Shown here: one piece after another, positions 24,668 through 36,500 of the stretch | Position numbering within the stretch: the stretch's first letter is position 1 | Layout of the letters: each line of letters starts with the position of its first letter | Source of the DNA: Euonymus europaeus | Lineage: Eukaryota > Streptophyta > Magnoliopsida > Celastrales > Celastraceae | DNA length: 64,000 nucleotides | Assembly (NCBI GenBank): GCA_963580455.1 | Contig: OY756960.1 | Location: 2,046,001 to 2,110,000, forward strand | Reading direction: 5' to 3' | The notes under the pieces: model-generated | What the model was told of the DNA's origin: nothing | Databases searched by the model: none | What the model saw: only the letters and a program-made list of their open reading frames with translations | Translations under genes and position numbers: made by a program

Positions 24668-26603
24668 GTTTTTTATTTCCGAACTCGTGGCAAGTAAGTC
24701 TCGTTTCACCTAGTTAGCCGCGAAATGTAGTTTCTTTACGTAAACGGTTTTTTGAATATCTGTTGACTCCGAGTTCTGAATTCGGTGATTTTTAGCTTGA
24801 TTTCACACTACTTTTTTAGCTCTACAATCCTGGCGTTTTTGTTTTTGATTTCCGAACTGGTGGAAAGTAGGTCTCGTTTCACCTAGTTAGTCGCAAAATG
24901 TGGTTTCTTTACGTAAACGGTTTTCTCAATATCCGTTGACTCCGAGTTCTGAATTCAGTAATTTTTAGCTTGATTTCACACTACTTTTCGAGCTCTTCAA
25001 TCCTGATATTTCGATTTTTTATTTCAGAATTCGTGGCTAGTATATCTTGTTTCATCTACTTAGTCGCGAAATGTGGTTTCTTTACGTAAACGGTTTTTTG
25101 AATATCCGTTGACTCCGAGTTCTGAATTCGGTGATTTTTAGCTTGATTTCACACTACTTTTCGAGCTCTTCAATCCTGGCATTTCAATTTTTTATTTCAG
25201 AACTCGTGGCTAGTAGGTCTTGTTTCATCTAGTTAGTCGAGAAATGGGGTTTCTTTAGTAAACGATTTTTTGAATATCCGTTGATTCCGAGTTCCGAATT
25301 TGTTGATTTTTACCTTGATTTCACACTACTTTTTGAGCTCTACAATCCTGGATTTCGGTTTTTGATTTCCGAAATAGTGGCAAGTAGGTCTCGTTTCACC
25401 TTGTTAGTGGCGAAATGTGGTTTCTTTACGTAAACGGTCTTCTCAATATCCGTTGACTCTGAGTTCTGAATTCGGTGATTTTTAGCTTGAATTCACTATA
25501 CTTTTGGAGCTCTACAATCCCGGCATTTCGGTTTTTGATTTCAGAACTCGGGGCAAGTAGGTCTTGTTTCACTTAGTTAGCCGCGAAATGTGGTTTCTTT
25601 ACGTTAAAGGTTATCTCAATATCCGTTGACTCTGAGTTCCGAAGTCGGTGATTTTTAGCTTGATTTCACACTACTTTTCGAGCTCTTCAATCCTGGTATT
25701 TCGATTTTCTACTTCATAACTCGTGGCCGGTAGGTCTTTTTTCATCTACTTAGCCGCGAAATGTGGTTTCTTTACGTAAAAGGTTTTCTCAATATCCGCT
25801 GACTCCGAGTTCTGAATTCCGTGATTTTTAGCTTGATTTCACACTATTTTTCGAGCTCTACAATCCTGGTGTTTCGGTTTTTGATTTCCGAACTCGTGGC
25901 AAGTAGGTCTCGTTTCACCTAGTTAGCCGCGAATTGTGGTTTCTTTACGTAAACGGTTTTCTCAATATCTGTTGACTCCGAGTTCTGAATTCGGTGATTT
26001 TTAGCTTGATTTCACACCATTTTTTGATCTCTACAATCCTGCTGTTTCGGTTTTTGATTTCATAACTTGTGGCCAGTAGGTCTCGTTTCATCTACTTAGT
26101 CGCGAAATGTGGTTTCTTTACGTAAACGGTTTTTTGAATATCCGTTAACTCCGAGTTCTGAATTCGGTGATTTTTAGCTTGATTTCTCACTACTTTTCGA
26201 GCTCTTCAATCCTAACATTTCGATTTTTGATTTCAGAACTCGTGGCTAGTAGGTCTCGTTTCACCTAGTTAGTGGCAAAATGTGATTTCTTTACGTAAAC
26301 GATTTTCTCAATATCCGCTGACTCCGAGTTCTGAATTCGTTGATTTTTAGCTTGATTTCACACTAATTTTGCGAGCTCCTCAATCCTGGTATTTTGATTT
26401 TTGATTTCAGAACTCGTGGCTAGTAGGTATTGTTTCATCTACTTAGTCGCGAAATGTGGTTTCTTTACGTAAACGGTTTTTTGAATATCCGTCGACTCCG
26501 AGTTCTGAATTCGGCGATTTTTAGCTTGATTTCACACTACTTTTTGAGCCCTTCAATACTGGCATTTCGCTTTTTGATTTCAGAACTCGTGGCAAGTAGG
26601 CCT
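24668..26603. repeat. Second HOR block, unit 3 (same type, end replaced)
   Basis: It is collinear with unit 2 until 26,604, where CCTCGTTTC becomes CCTCATTTC and the following monomer is a different lineage (CAGTTTTTTCAATATCTG, GACTTCGAGTTCTGAG, TTGAATGCAG, GGCTAAAATG). This breakpoint is where the 2,075 bp period changes to 1,729 bp. Confidence 0.85.
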
Positions 26604-28332
26604 CATTTCACCTAGTTAGCCGCGAAATGTGGTTTCTTTACGTAAACAGTTTTTTCAATATCTGTTGACTTCGAGTTCTGAGTTCCGTGATTTTTAACTT
26701 GATTTCACACTACTTTTCGAGCTCTTCAATCCTGCTATTTCGATTTTTGAATGCAGAACTCGTGGCTAAAATGTCTTGTTTCATCTACTTAGTCGCGAAA
26801 TGTGGTTTCTTTACGTAAACGGTTTTTTGAATATCCGTTGACTCCGAGTTCTGAATTCGGTGATTTTTAGCTTGATTTCACACTACTTTTCGAGCTCTTC
26901 AATCCTGGCATTTCAATTTTTTATTTCAGAACTCGTGGCTAGTAGGTCTTGTTTCATCTAGTTAGTCGAGAAATGGGGTTTCTTTAGTAAACGATTTTTT
27001 GAATATCCGTTGATTCCGAGTTCCGAATTTGTTGATTTTTACCTTGATTTCACACTACTTTTTGAGCTCTACAATCCTGGATTTCGGTTTTTGATTTCCG
27101 AAATAGTGGCAAGTAGGTCTCGTTTCACCTTGTTAGTGGCGAAATGTGGTTTCTTTACGTAAACGGTCTTCTCAATATCCGTTGACTCTGAGTTCTGAAT
27201 TCGGTGATTTTTAGCTTGAATTCACTATACTTTTGGAGCTCTACAATCCCGGCATTTCGGTTTTTGATTTCAGAACTCGGGGCAAGTAGGTCTTGTTTCA
27301 CTTAGTTAGCCGCGAAATGTGGTTTCTTTACGTTAAAGGTTATCTCAATATCCGTTGACTCTGAGTTCCGAAGTCGGTGATTTTTAGCTTGATTTCACAC
27401 TACTTTTCGAGCTCTTCAATCCTGGTATTTCGATTTTCTATTTCATAACTCGTGGCCGGTAGGTCTTTTTTCATCTACTTAGCCGCGAAATGTGGTTTCT
27501 TTACGTAAAAGGTTTTCTCAATATCCGCTGACTCCGAGTTCTGAATTCCGTGATTTTTAGCTTGATTTCACACTATTTTTCGAGCTCTACAATCCTGGTG
27601 TTTCGGTTTTTGATTTCCGAACTCGTGGCAAGTAGGTCTCGTTTCACCTAGTTAGCCGCGAATTGTGGTTTCTTTACGTAAACGGTTTTCTCAATATCTG
27701 TTGACTCCGAGTTCTGAATTCGGTGATTTTTAGCTTGATTTCACACCATTTTTTGATCTCTACAATCCTGCTGTTTCGGTTTTTGATTTCATAACTTGTG
27801 GCCAGTAGGTCTCGTTTCATCTACTTAGTCGCGAAATGTGGTTTCTTTACGTAAACGGTTTTTTGAATATCCGTTAACTCCGAGTTCTGAATTCGGTGAT
27901 TTTTAGCTTGATTTCTCACTACTTTTCGAGCTCTTCAATCCTAACATTTCGATTTTTGATTTCAGAACTCGTGGCTAGTAGGTCTCGTTTCACCTAGTTA
28001 GTGGCAAAATGTGATTTCTTTACGTAAACGATTTTCTCAATATCCGCTGACTCCGAGTTCTGAATTCGTTGATTTTTAGCTTGATTTCACACTAATTTTG
28101 CGAGCTCCTCAATCCTGGTATTTTGATTTTTGATTTCAGAACTCGTGGCTAGTAGGTATTGTTTCATCTACTTAGTCGCGAAATGTGGTTTCTTTACGTA
28201 AACGGTTTTTTGAATATCCGTCGACTCCGAGTTCTGAATTCGGCGATTTTTAGCTTGATTTCACACTACTTTTTGAGCCCTTCAATACTGGCATTTCGCT
28301 TTTTGATTTCAGAACTCGTGGCAAGTAGGCCT
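26604..28332. repeat. Second HOR block, unit 4: 10-mer derivative, 1,729 bp
   Basis: It opens with the GAATGCAG / GGCTAAAATG monomer, then follows the older unit from CTGGCATTTCAATTTT (26,905; compare 25,176) to the GTCGAC monomer near 28,220. Two monomers are missing net compared with 2,075 bp. One base differs from units 2-3 near 27,438 (CTATTTCAT for CTACTTCAT). A further partial copy runs from 28,333 to about 28,570. Confidence 0.87.
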
Positions 28333-29410
28333 CATTTCACCTAGTTAGCCGCGAAATGTGGTTTCTTTACGTAAACAGTTTTTTCAATATCTGTTGACTT
28401 CGAGTTCTGAGTTCCGTGATTTTTAACTTGATTTCACACTACTTTTCGAGCTCTTCAATCCTGCTATTTCGATTTTTGAATGCAGAACTCGTGGCTAAAA
28501 TGTCTTGTTTCATCTACTTAGTCGCGAAATGTGGTTTCTTTACGTAAACGGTTTTTTGAATATCCGTTGACTCAGAGTTCTGAATTCGGTGATTTTTTGC
28601 TTGATTTCACACTACTTTTCGAGCTCTTCAATCCTAGAATTTCAATTTTTGATTTCAGAACTCGTGGCTAGTAGGTCTCGTTTCACCTAGTTAGTGGCAA
28701 AATGTGGTTTCTTTACGTAAACGGTTTACTCAATATCCGCTGACTCCGAGTTCTGAATTCGGTGATTTTTAGCTTGATTTCACACTACCTTTCGAGATCT
28801 ACAATCCTGGCATTTCGGTTATTGATTTTAGAACTCGTGGCTAGTAGGTCTCGCTCAATCTAGTTAGCCGCGATATGTGGTTTCTTTACGTAAATGGTTT
28901 TCTCAATATCCGTTGACTCCGAGTTCTGAATTCAGTGATTATTAGCTTGATTTCACACTACTTTTCGAGCTCTTCAATCCTGCTATTTCAATTTTTGATT
29001 TCAGAACTCGTGGCTAGTATTTCTTGTTTCATCTACTTAGTCGCGAAATGTGGTTTCTTTTTGTAAACGGTTTTTTGAATATCCGTTGACTCCGAGTTCT
29101 GAATTCGGTGATTTTTAGCTTGATTTCACACTACTTTTCGAGCTTTTCAATCATAGAATTTCGATTTTTGATTTCAGAACTCGTGGCTAGTAGGTCTCGA
29201 TTCACCTAGTTAGTGGCGATATTTGGTTTCTTTACGTAAACGGTTTTCTCAATATTCGCTGACTCCGTGTTCTGAATTCGGTGATTTTTAGCTTGAATTC
29301 ACTCTACTTTTCGAGCTCTTCAATCCTGGCATTTCGGTTTTTGATTTCAGAACTCGTGGCAAGTAGGTCTTGTTTCACCTAGTTAGTGGCAAAATGTGGT
29401 TTCTTTACGT
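28333..29410. repeat. Block shared with 34.2-35.3 kb
   Basis: It matches 34,212-35,289 at an offset of 5,879 bp, 34 monomers. Anchors are GAATGCAG (28,478 / 34,357), ACAATCCTGG followed by GGTTATTGATTTTAG (28,801 / 34,680), and the CTTTTCAATCATAGAATTT segment (about 29,142 / 35,021). It bridges the 2,075/1,729 bp HOR and the 5,534 bp duplication. After 29,410 the two copies carry different monomers. Confidence 0.8.
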
Positions 29411-32400
29411 AAATGGTTTTCTCAATATCCGCTGACTCCGAGTTCTTAATTACTTGATTTTTAGCTTGATTTCGCACTACTTTTCGAGCTCTTCAATCCT
29501 GGCATTTCGATTTTTTATTTCAGAACTCGTGGCTAGTAGGTCTCGTTTCATCTAGTAAGTCGCGAAATGTGGTTTCTTTACGTAAACGGTTTTTTGAATA
29601 TCCGTTGACTCCGAGTTCTGAATTCGGTGCTTTTTAGCTTGAATTCACTCTACTTTTCGAGCTCTTCAATCATGGCATTTCGGTTTTTGATTTCAGAACT
29701 CGTGGCAAGTAGGTCTCGTTTCACCTAGTTAGCCGCGAAATGTGGTTTCTTTACGTAAACGGTTTTCTCAATATCCATCGACTCCGAGTTCTGAATTCGG
29801 TGATTTTTAGCTTGATTTCACACTAATTTTCGAGATCTTCAATCCTGGTATTTCGATTTTTGATTTCAGAACTCGTGGCTAGTATGTCTCGTTTGACCTA
29901 GTTAGTCAAGAAATGTGGTTTCTTTACGTAAACGGTTTTCTCAATATCCGTTGACTCCGAGTTCTGAATTCGTTGTTTTTTAGATTGATTTCACACTACT
30001 TTTCGAGCTCTACAATCCTGGCGTTTCGGTTTTTTATTTCAGAACTCGTGGCAAGTAGGTCTCGTTTCACCTAGTTAGCCGCGAAATGTGGTTTCTTTAC
30101 GTAAACGGTTTTCCCAATATTAGTTGACTCCGAGTTCTGAATTCGGTGATTTTTAGCATGATTTTATATTATTTTTTGATCTCTACAATCCTGCCATTTC
30201 GGTTTTTGATTTCAGAACTCGTGGCTAGTAGGTATCCTTTCAGCTAGTTAGTCGCGAAATGTGGTTTCTTTACGTAAACGGTTTTCTCAATATCCGCTGA
30301 CTCCGAGTTCTGAATTCGGTGATTTTTAGCTTGATTTCACACTACTTTTTGAGCTCTACAATCCTGGCATTTCGATTTTTGATTTCAGAATTTGTGGATG
30401 GAAGGTCTCGTTTCATCTAGTTAGCTGCGAAATGTGGTTTTTTACGTAAACGGTTTTCTTAATATCCGTTGACTCCGAGTTCTCAATTCAGTGATTTTTA
30501 GCTTGATTTCACACTACTTTTCGAGCTCTTCAATCCTGGAATTTCGATTTTTGATTTCAGAACTCGTGGCTAGTAGGTCTCATTTGATCTAGTATGTCGC
30601 GAAATGTGGTTTCTTTACGTAAACGGTTTTTTAAATATCCGTTGACTCTGAGTTCTGAATTCGGTGATTTTTACCTTGAATTCACTATACTTTTCGAGCT
30701 CTTCAATCCTGGCATTTCGGTTTTTTATTTCAGAACTTGTGGCAAGTAGGTCTCGTTTCACCTAGTTAGCCGCGAAATGTGGTTTCTTTACGTAAACGGG
30801 TTTCTCAATATCCGTTGACTCCGAGTTCTGATTTTGTTGATTTTTAGATTGATTTCACACTACTTTTCGAGCTCTTCAATCCTAGTCTTTCGATTTTTTA
30901 TTTCATAACTCGTGGCCGGTAGATCTTTTTTCATCTACTTAGTCGCGAAATGTGGTTTCTTTACGTAAACGGTTTTCTCAATATCCGCAGACTCCGAGTT
31001 CTGAATTCCGTGATTTTTAGCTTGATTTCACACTACTTTTCGAGCTCTACAATCCTGCTGTTTCGGTTTTTGATTTCATAACTCGTGGCTAGTAGGTCTC
31101 GTTTCATCTAGTTAGCCGCGAAATATGGTTTCTTTACGTAAACGGTTTTCTCAATATCCAATGACTCCGAGTTCTGAATTCGGTGATTTTTAGCTTGATT
31201 TCGCATTATTTTTTGATCTCTACAATCCTGCCATTTTGGTTTTTGATTTCAGAACTCGTGGCTAGTAGGTCTCATTTTATCTAGTTACCCGTGAAATGTG
31301 GTTTCTTTACGTAAACGGTTTTCTCAATATCCGCTGACTCCGAGTTCTGAATTCCGTGATTTTTAGCTTGATTTCACACTACATTTCGAGCTCTACAATC
31401 CTGCTTTTTCGGTTTTTGATTTCATAACTCGTGGCTAGTAGGTCTCGTTTCATCTAGTTAGCCGCGAAATATGGTTTCTTTACGTAAACGGTTTTCTCAA
31501 AATCCGTTGACTCCGAGTTCTGAATTCGGTGATTTTTTGCTTAATTTCACACTAATTTTCGAGCTCTAAAATCCTGGCATTTCGGTTTTTCATTTTAGAA
31601 CTCGTGGCTAGTAGGTCTCGTTTCATCTAGTTAGCTGCGAAATGTGGTTTCTTTACGTAAACGGTTTTCTCAATATCCGTTGACTCCGAGTTCTGAATTC
31701 GTTGATTTTTAGCTTGATTTCACACTACTTTTCGAGCTCTTCAATCCTGGTATTTTGATTTTTTATTTCAGAACTCGTGGCTAGTAGGTCTTGTTTCATC
31801 TACTTAGTCGCGAAATGTGGTTTCTTTACGTAAACGGTTTTTTGAATATCCGTTGACTCCGAGTTCTGAATTCGGTGATTTTTAGCTTGATTTCACACTA
31901 CTTTTCGAGCGGTCCAATCCTGGCATTTCGATTTTTGATTTCGGAACTCGTGGCTAGTAGGTCTCGTTTCAGCTTGTTAGTCGCGAAATGTGGTTTCTTT
32001 ACGTAAACGGTTTTTTGAATATCCGTTGACTCCGAGATCTGAATTCGGTGATTTTTACCTTCATTTCACACTACTTTTCGAGCTCTACAATCCTGGATTT
32101 CGGTTTTTTATTTCCGAACTCGTGGCAAGTAAGTCTCGTTTCACCTAGTTAGCCGCGAAATGTAGTTTCTTTACGTAAACGGTTTTTTGAATATTTGTTG
32201 ACTCCGAGTTCTGAATTCGGTGATTTTTAGCTTGATTTCACACTACTTTTTTAGCTCTACAATCCTGGTGTTTTTGTTTTTGATTTCCGAACTGGTGGCT
32301 AGTAGGTCTCGTTTCACCTAGTTAGCCGCGAAATGTGGTTTCTTTACGTAAACGGTTTTCTCTATATCCGTTGACTCCGAGTTCTGAATTCAGTAATTTT

Positions 32401-33583
32401 TAGCTTGATTTCACACTACTTTTCGAGCTCTTCAATCCTGATATTTCGATTTTTTATTTCAGAATTCGTGGCTAGTATATCTTGTTTCATCTACTTAGTC
32501 GCGAAATGTGGTTTATTTACGTAAACGGTTTTTTGAATATCCGTTGACTCCGAGTTCTGAATTCAGTGATTTTTAGCTTGATTTCACACTACTTTTCGAG
32601 CTCTTCAATCCTGGCATTTCAATTTTTTATTTCAGAACTCGTGGCTAGTAGGTCTTGTTTCATCTAGTTAGTCGCGAAATGGGGTTTCTTTAGTAAACGA
32701 TATTTTGAATATCCGTTGATTCCGAGTTCTGAATTTGTTGATTTTTACCTTGATTTCACACTACTTTTTGAGCTCTACAATCCTGGATTTCGGTTTTTGA
32801 TTTCCGAAATAGTGGCAAAGTAGGTCTCGTTTCACCTAGTTAGTGGCGAAATGTGGTTTCTTTACGTAAACGGTCTTCTCAATATCCGTTGACTCTGAGT
32901 TCTGAATTCGGTGATTTTTAGCTTGAATTCACTATACTTTTGGAGCTCTACAATCCCGGCATTTCGGTTTTTGATTTCAGAACTCGTGGCAAGTAGGTCT
33001 TGTTTCACTTAGTTAGCCGCGAAATGTGGTTTCTTTACGTTAACGGTTATCTCAATATCCGTTGACTCTGAGTTCCGAAGTCGGTGATTTTTAGCTTGAT
33101 TTCACACTACTTTTCGAGCTCTTCAATCCTGATATTTCGATTTTTTATTTCATAACTCGTGGCCGGTAGGTCTTTTTTCATCTACTTAGCCGCGAAATGT
33201 GGTTTCTTTACGTAAAAGGTTTTCTCAATATCCGCTGACTCCGAGTTCTGAAATCCGTGATTTTTAGCTTGATTTCACACTATTTTTCGAGCTCTACAAT
33301 CCTGGCATTTCGGTTTTTGATTTCCAAACTCGTGGCAAGTAGGTCTCGTTTCACCTAGTTAGCCGCGAATTTTGGTTTCTTTACGTAAACGGTTTTCTCA
33401 ATATCTGTTGACTCCGAGTTCTGAATTCGGTGATTTTTTGCTTGATTTCACACCATTTTTTGATCTCTACAATCCTGCTGTTTCGGTTTTTGATTTCATA
33501 ACTTGTGTCTAGTAGGTCTCGTTTCATCTACTTAGTCGCGAAATGTGGTTTCTTTACGTAAACGGTTTTTTGAATATCCGTTA
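29411..33583. repeat. Mosaic of blocks related to 13-22 kb
   Basis: About 29,470-31,340 is the partner of 16,140-18,960. About 31,340-31,600 matches 19,930-20,190 (offset 11,411). About 31,600-32,450 matches 13,790-14,640 (offset 17,808; GTAAGTCTCG at 32,129 and 14,321). About 32,100-33,580 is a diverged relative of the 2,075 bp HOR unit, including the one-base-deleted palindrome at 32,689. No gene or unrelated sequence is seen. Confidence 0.8.
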
Positions 33584-36500
33584 ACTCCGAGTTCTGAATT
33601 CGGTGATTTTTAGCTTGATTTCACACTACTTTTCGAGATCTACAATCCTGGCATTTCGATTTTTGATTTCAGAACTCGTGGCTAGTAGGTCTCGTTTCAC
33701 CTAGTTAGTGGCGAAATGTGGTTTCTTTACGTAAACGATTTTCTCAATATCCGCTGACTCCGAGTTCTGAATTCGTTGATTTTTAGCTTGATTTCACACT
33801 AATTTTCGAGCTCTTCAATCCTGGTATTTTGATTTTTGATTTCAGAACTCGTGGCTAGTAGGTATTGTTTCATCTACTTAGTCGCGAAATGTGGTTTCTT
33901 TACGTAAACGGTTTTTTGAATATCCGTCGACTCCGAGTTCTGAATTCGGCGATTTTTAGCTTGATTTCACACTACTTTTTGAGCCCTTCAATACTGGCAT
34001 TTCGCTTTTTGATTTCAGAACTCGTGGCAAGTAGGCCTCGTTTCAACTAGTTAGCCGCAAAATGTGGTTTCTTTACGTAAACGGTTTTCTCAATATCCAT
34101 TGACTCCGAGTTCTGAATTCGGTGATTTTTAGCTTGATTTCACACTACTTTTCAAGCTCTAAAATCCCGGCATTTCGGTTTTTTATTTCAGAACTGGTGG
34201 CAAGTAGGTCTAATTTCACCTAGTTAGCCGCGAAATGTGGTTTCTTTACGTAAACAGTTTTTTCAATATCTGTTGACTTCGAGTTCTGAGTTCCGTGATT
34301 TTTAGCTTGATTTCACACTACTTTTCAAGCTCTTCAATCCTGCTATTTCGATTTTTGAATGCAGAACTCGTGGCTAAAATGTCTTGTTTCATCTACTTAG
34401 TCGCGAAATGTGGTTTCTTTACGTAAACGGTGTTTTGAATATCCGTTGACTCCGAGTTCTGAATTCGGTGATTTTTGGCTTGATTTCACACTACTTTTCG
34501 AGCTCTTCAATCCTAGAATTTCGATTTTTGATTTCAGAACTCGTGGCTAGTAGGTCTCGCTTAATCTAGTTAGCCGCGAAATGTGGTTTCTTTACGTAAA
34601 CGGTTTTCTCAATATCCGCTGACTCCGAGTTCTGAATTCGGTGATTTTTAGCTTGATTTCACACTACCTTTCGAGATCTACAATCCTGGAATTTCGGTTA
34701 TTGATTTTAGAACTCGTGGCTAGTAGGTCTCGCTCAATCTAGTTAGCCGCGAAATGTGGTTTCTTTACGTAAATGGTTTTCTCAATATCCGTTGACTCCG
34801 AGTTCTGAATTCAGTGATTTTTAGCTTGATTTCACACTACTTTTCGAGCTCTTCAATCCTGCTATTTCAATTTTTGATTTCAGAACTCGTGGCTAGTATT
34901 TCTTGTTTCATCTACTTAGTCGCGAAATGTGGTTTCTTTTGTAAACGGTTTTTTGAATATCCGTTGACTCCGAGTTCTGAATTCGGTGATTTTTAACTTG
35001 ATTTCACACTACTTTTCGAGCTTTTCAATCATAGAATTTCGATTTTTTATTTCAAAACTCGTGGCTAGTAGGTCTCGATTCACCTAGTTAGTGGCGATAT
35101 GTGGTTTCTTTACGTAAACGGTTTTCTCAATATCCGCTGACTCCGAGTTTTGAATTCGGTGATTTTTAGCTTGAATTCACTCTACTTTTCGAGCTCTTCA
35201 ATCCTGGAATTTCGGTTTTTGATTTCAGAACTCGTGGCAAGTAGGTCTTGTTTCACCTACTTAGTGGCAAAATGTGGTTTCTTTACGTAAACGGTTTTTT
35301 GAATATCCGTTTACTCCGAGTTCTGAATTCGGTGATTTTTAGCCTAATTTCACACTACTTTTCGAGCTCTTCAATCCTAACATTTCGATTTTTGATTTCA
35401 AAGCTCGTGGCTAGTAGGTCTCGTTTCACCTAGTTAGTGGCGAAATGTGGTTTCTTTACGTAAACGGTTTTCTCAATATCCGCTGACTCCGAGTTCTGAA
35501 TTCGGTGATTTTTATCTTGATTTCACACTACTTTTCGAGCTCTTCAATCTTGGTATTTTGATTTTTGATTTCAGAACTCGTGTCTAGTTGGTCTTGTTTC
35601 ATCTACTTAGTCGCGAAATGTGGTTTCTTAACGTAAACGGTTTTTTGAATATCCGTCGACTCCGACTTCTTAATTCGGTGATTTTTAGCTTAATTTCACA
35701 CTACTTTTCGAGCTCTTCAATCCTGGAATTTCAATTTTTTATTTCAGATATCGTGGCTAGTAGGTCTCGTTTCACCTACTTAGTGGCGAAATATGATTTC
35801 TTTACGTAAACGGTTTTCTCAATATCTGCTGACTCCGAGTTCTGAAATCGGTGATTTTTAGCTTGATTTCACACTACCTTTTGAGCTCTACAATCCTGGA
35901 ATTTCGGTTTTTGATTTTAGAACTCGTGGCTAGTAGGTCTCGTTCAATCTATATAGCCGGGAAATGTGGTTTCTTTACGTAAACGGTTTTCTCAATATCC
36001 GTTGACTCCGAGTTCTTAATTCAGTGACTTTTAGCTTGATTTCACACTACTTTTCGAGCTCTTCAATCCTGCTATTTCGATTTTTGATTTCAGAACTCAT
36101 GGCTAGTATGTCTTGTTTCATCTACTTAGTCGCAAAATGTGGTTTCTTTACGTAAACGGTTTTTTGAATATCCGTTGACTCCAAGTTCTGAATTCCGTGA
36201 TTTTTAGCTTGATTTCACACTACTTTTCGAGCTCTTCAATGCTGCTATTTCGATTTTTGATTTCAGAACTCGTGGCTAGTAGGTCTCGTTTCACCTAGTT
36301 AGTGGCGAAACGTGGTTTCTTTACGTAAACGGTTTTCTCAATATTCGCTGACTCCGAGTTCTGAATTCGGTGATTTTTATCTTGATTTCACACTACTTTT
36401 CGAGCTCTTCAATCCTGGTATTTTGATTTTTGATTTCAGAACTCGTGTCTAGTTGGTCTTGTTTCATCTACTTAGTCGCGAAATGTGGTTTCTTTACGTA

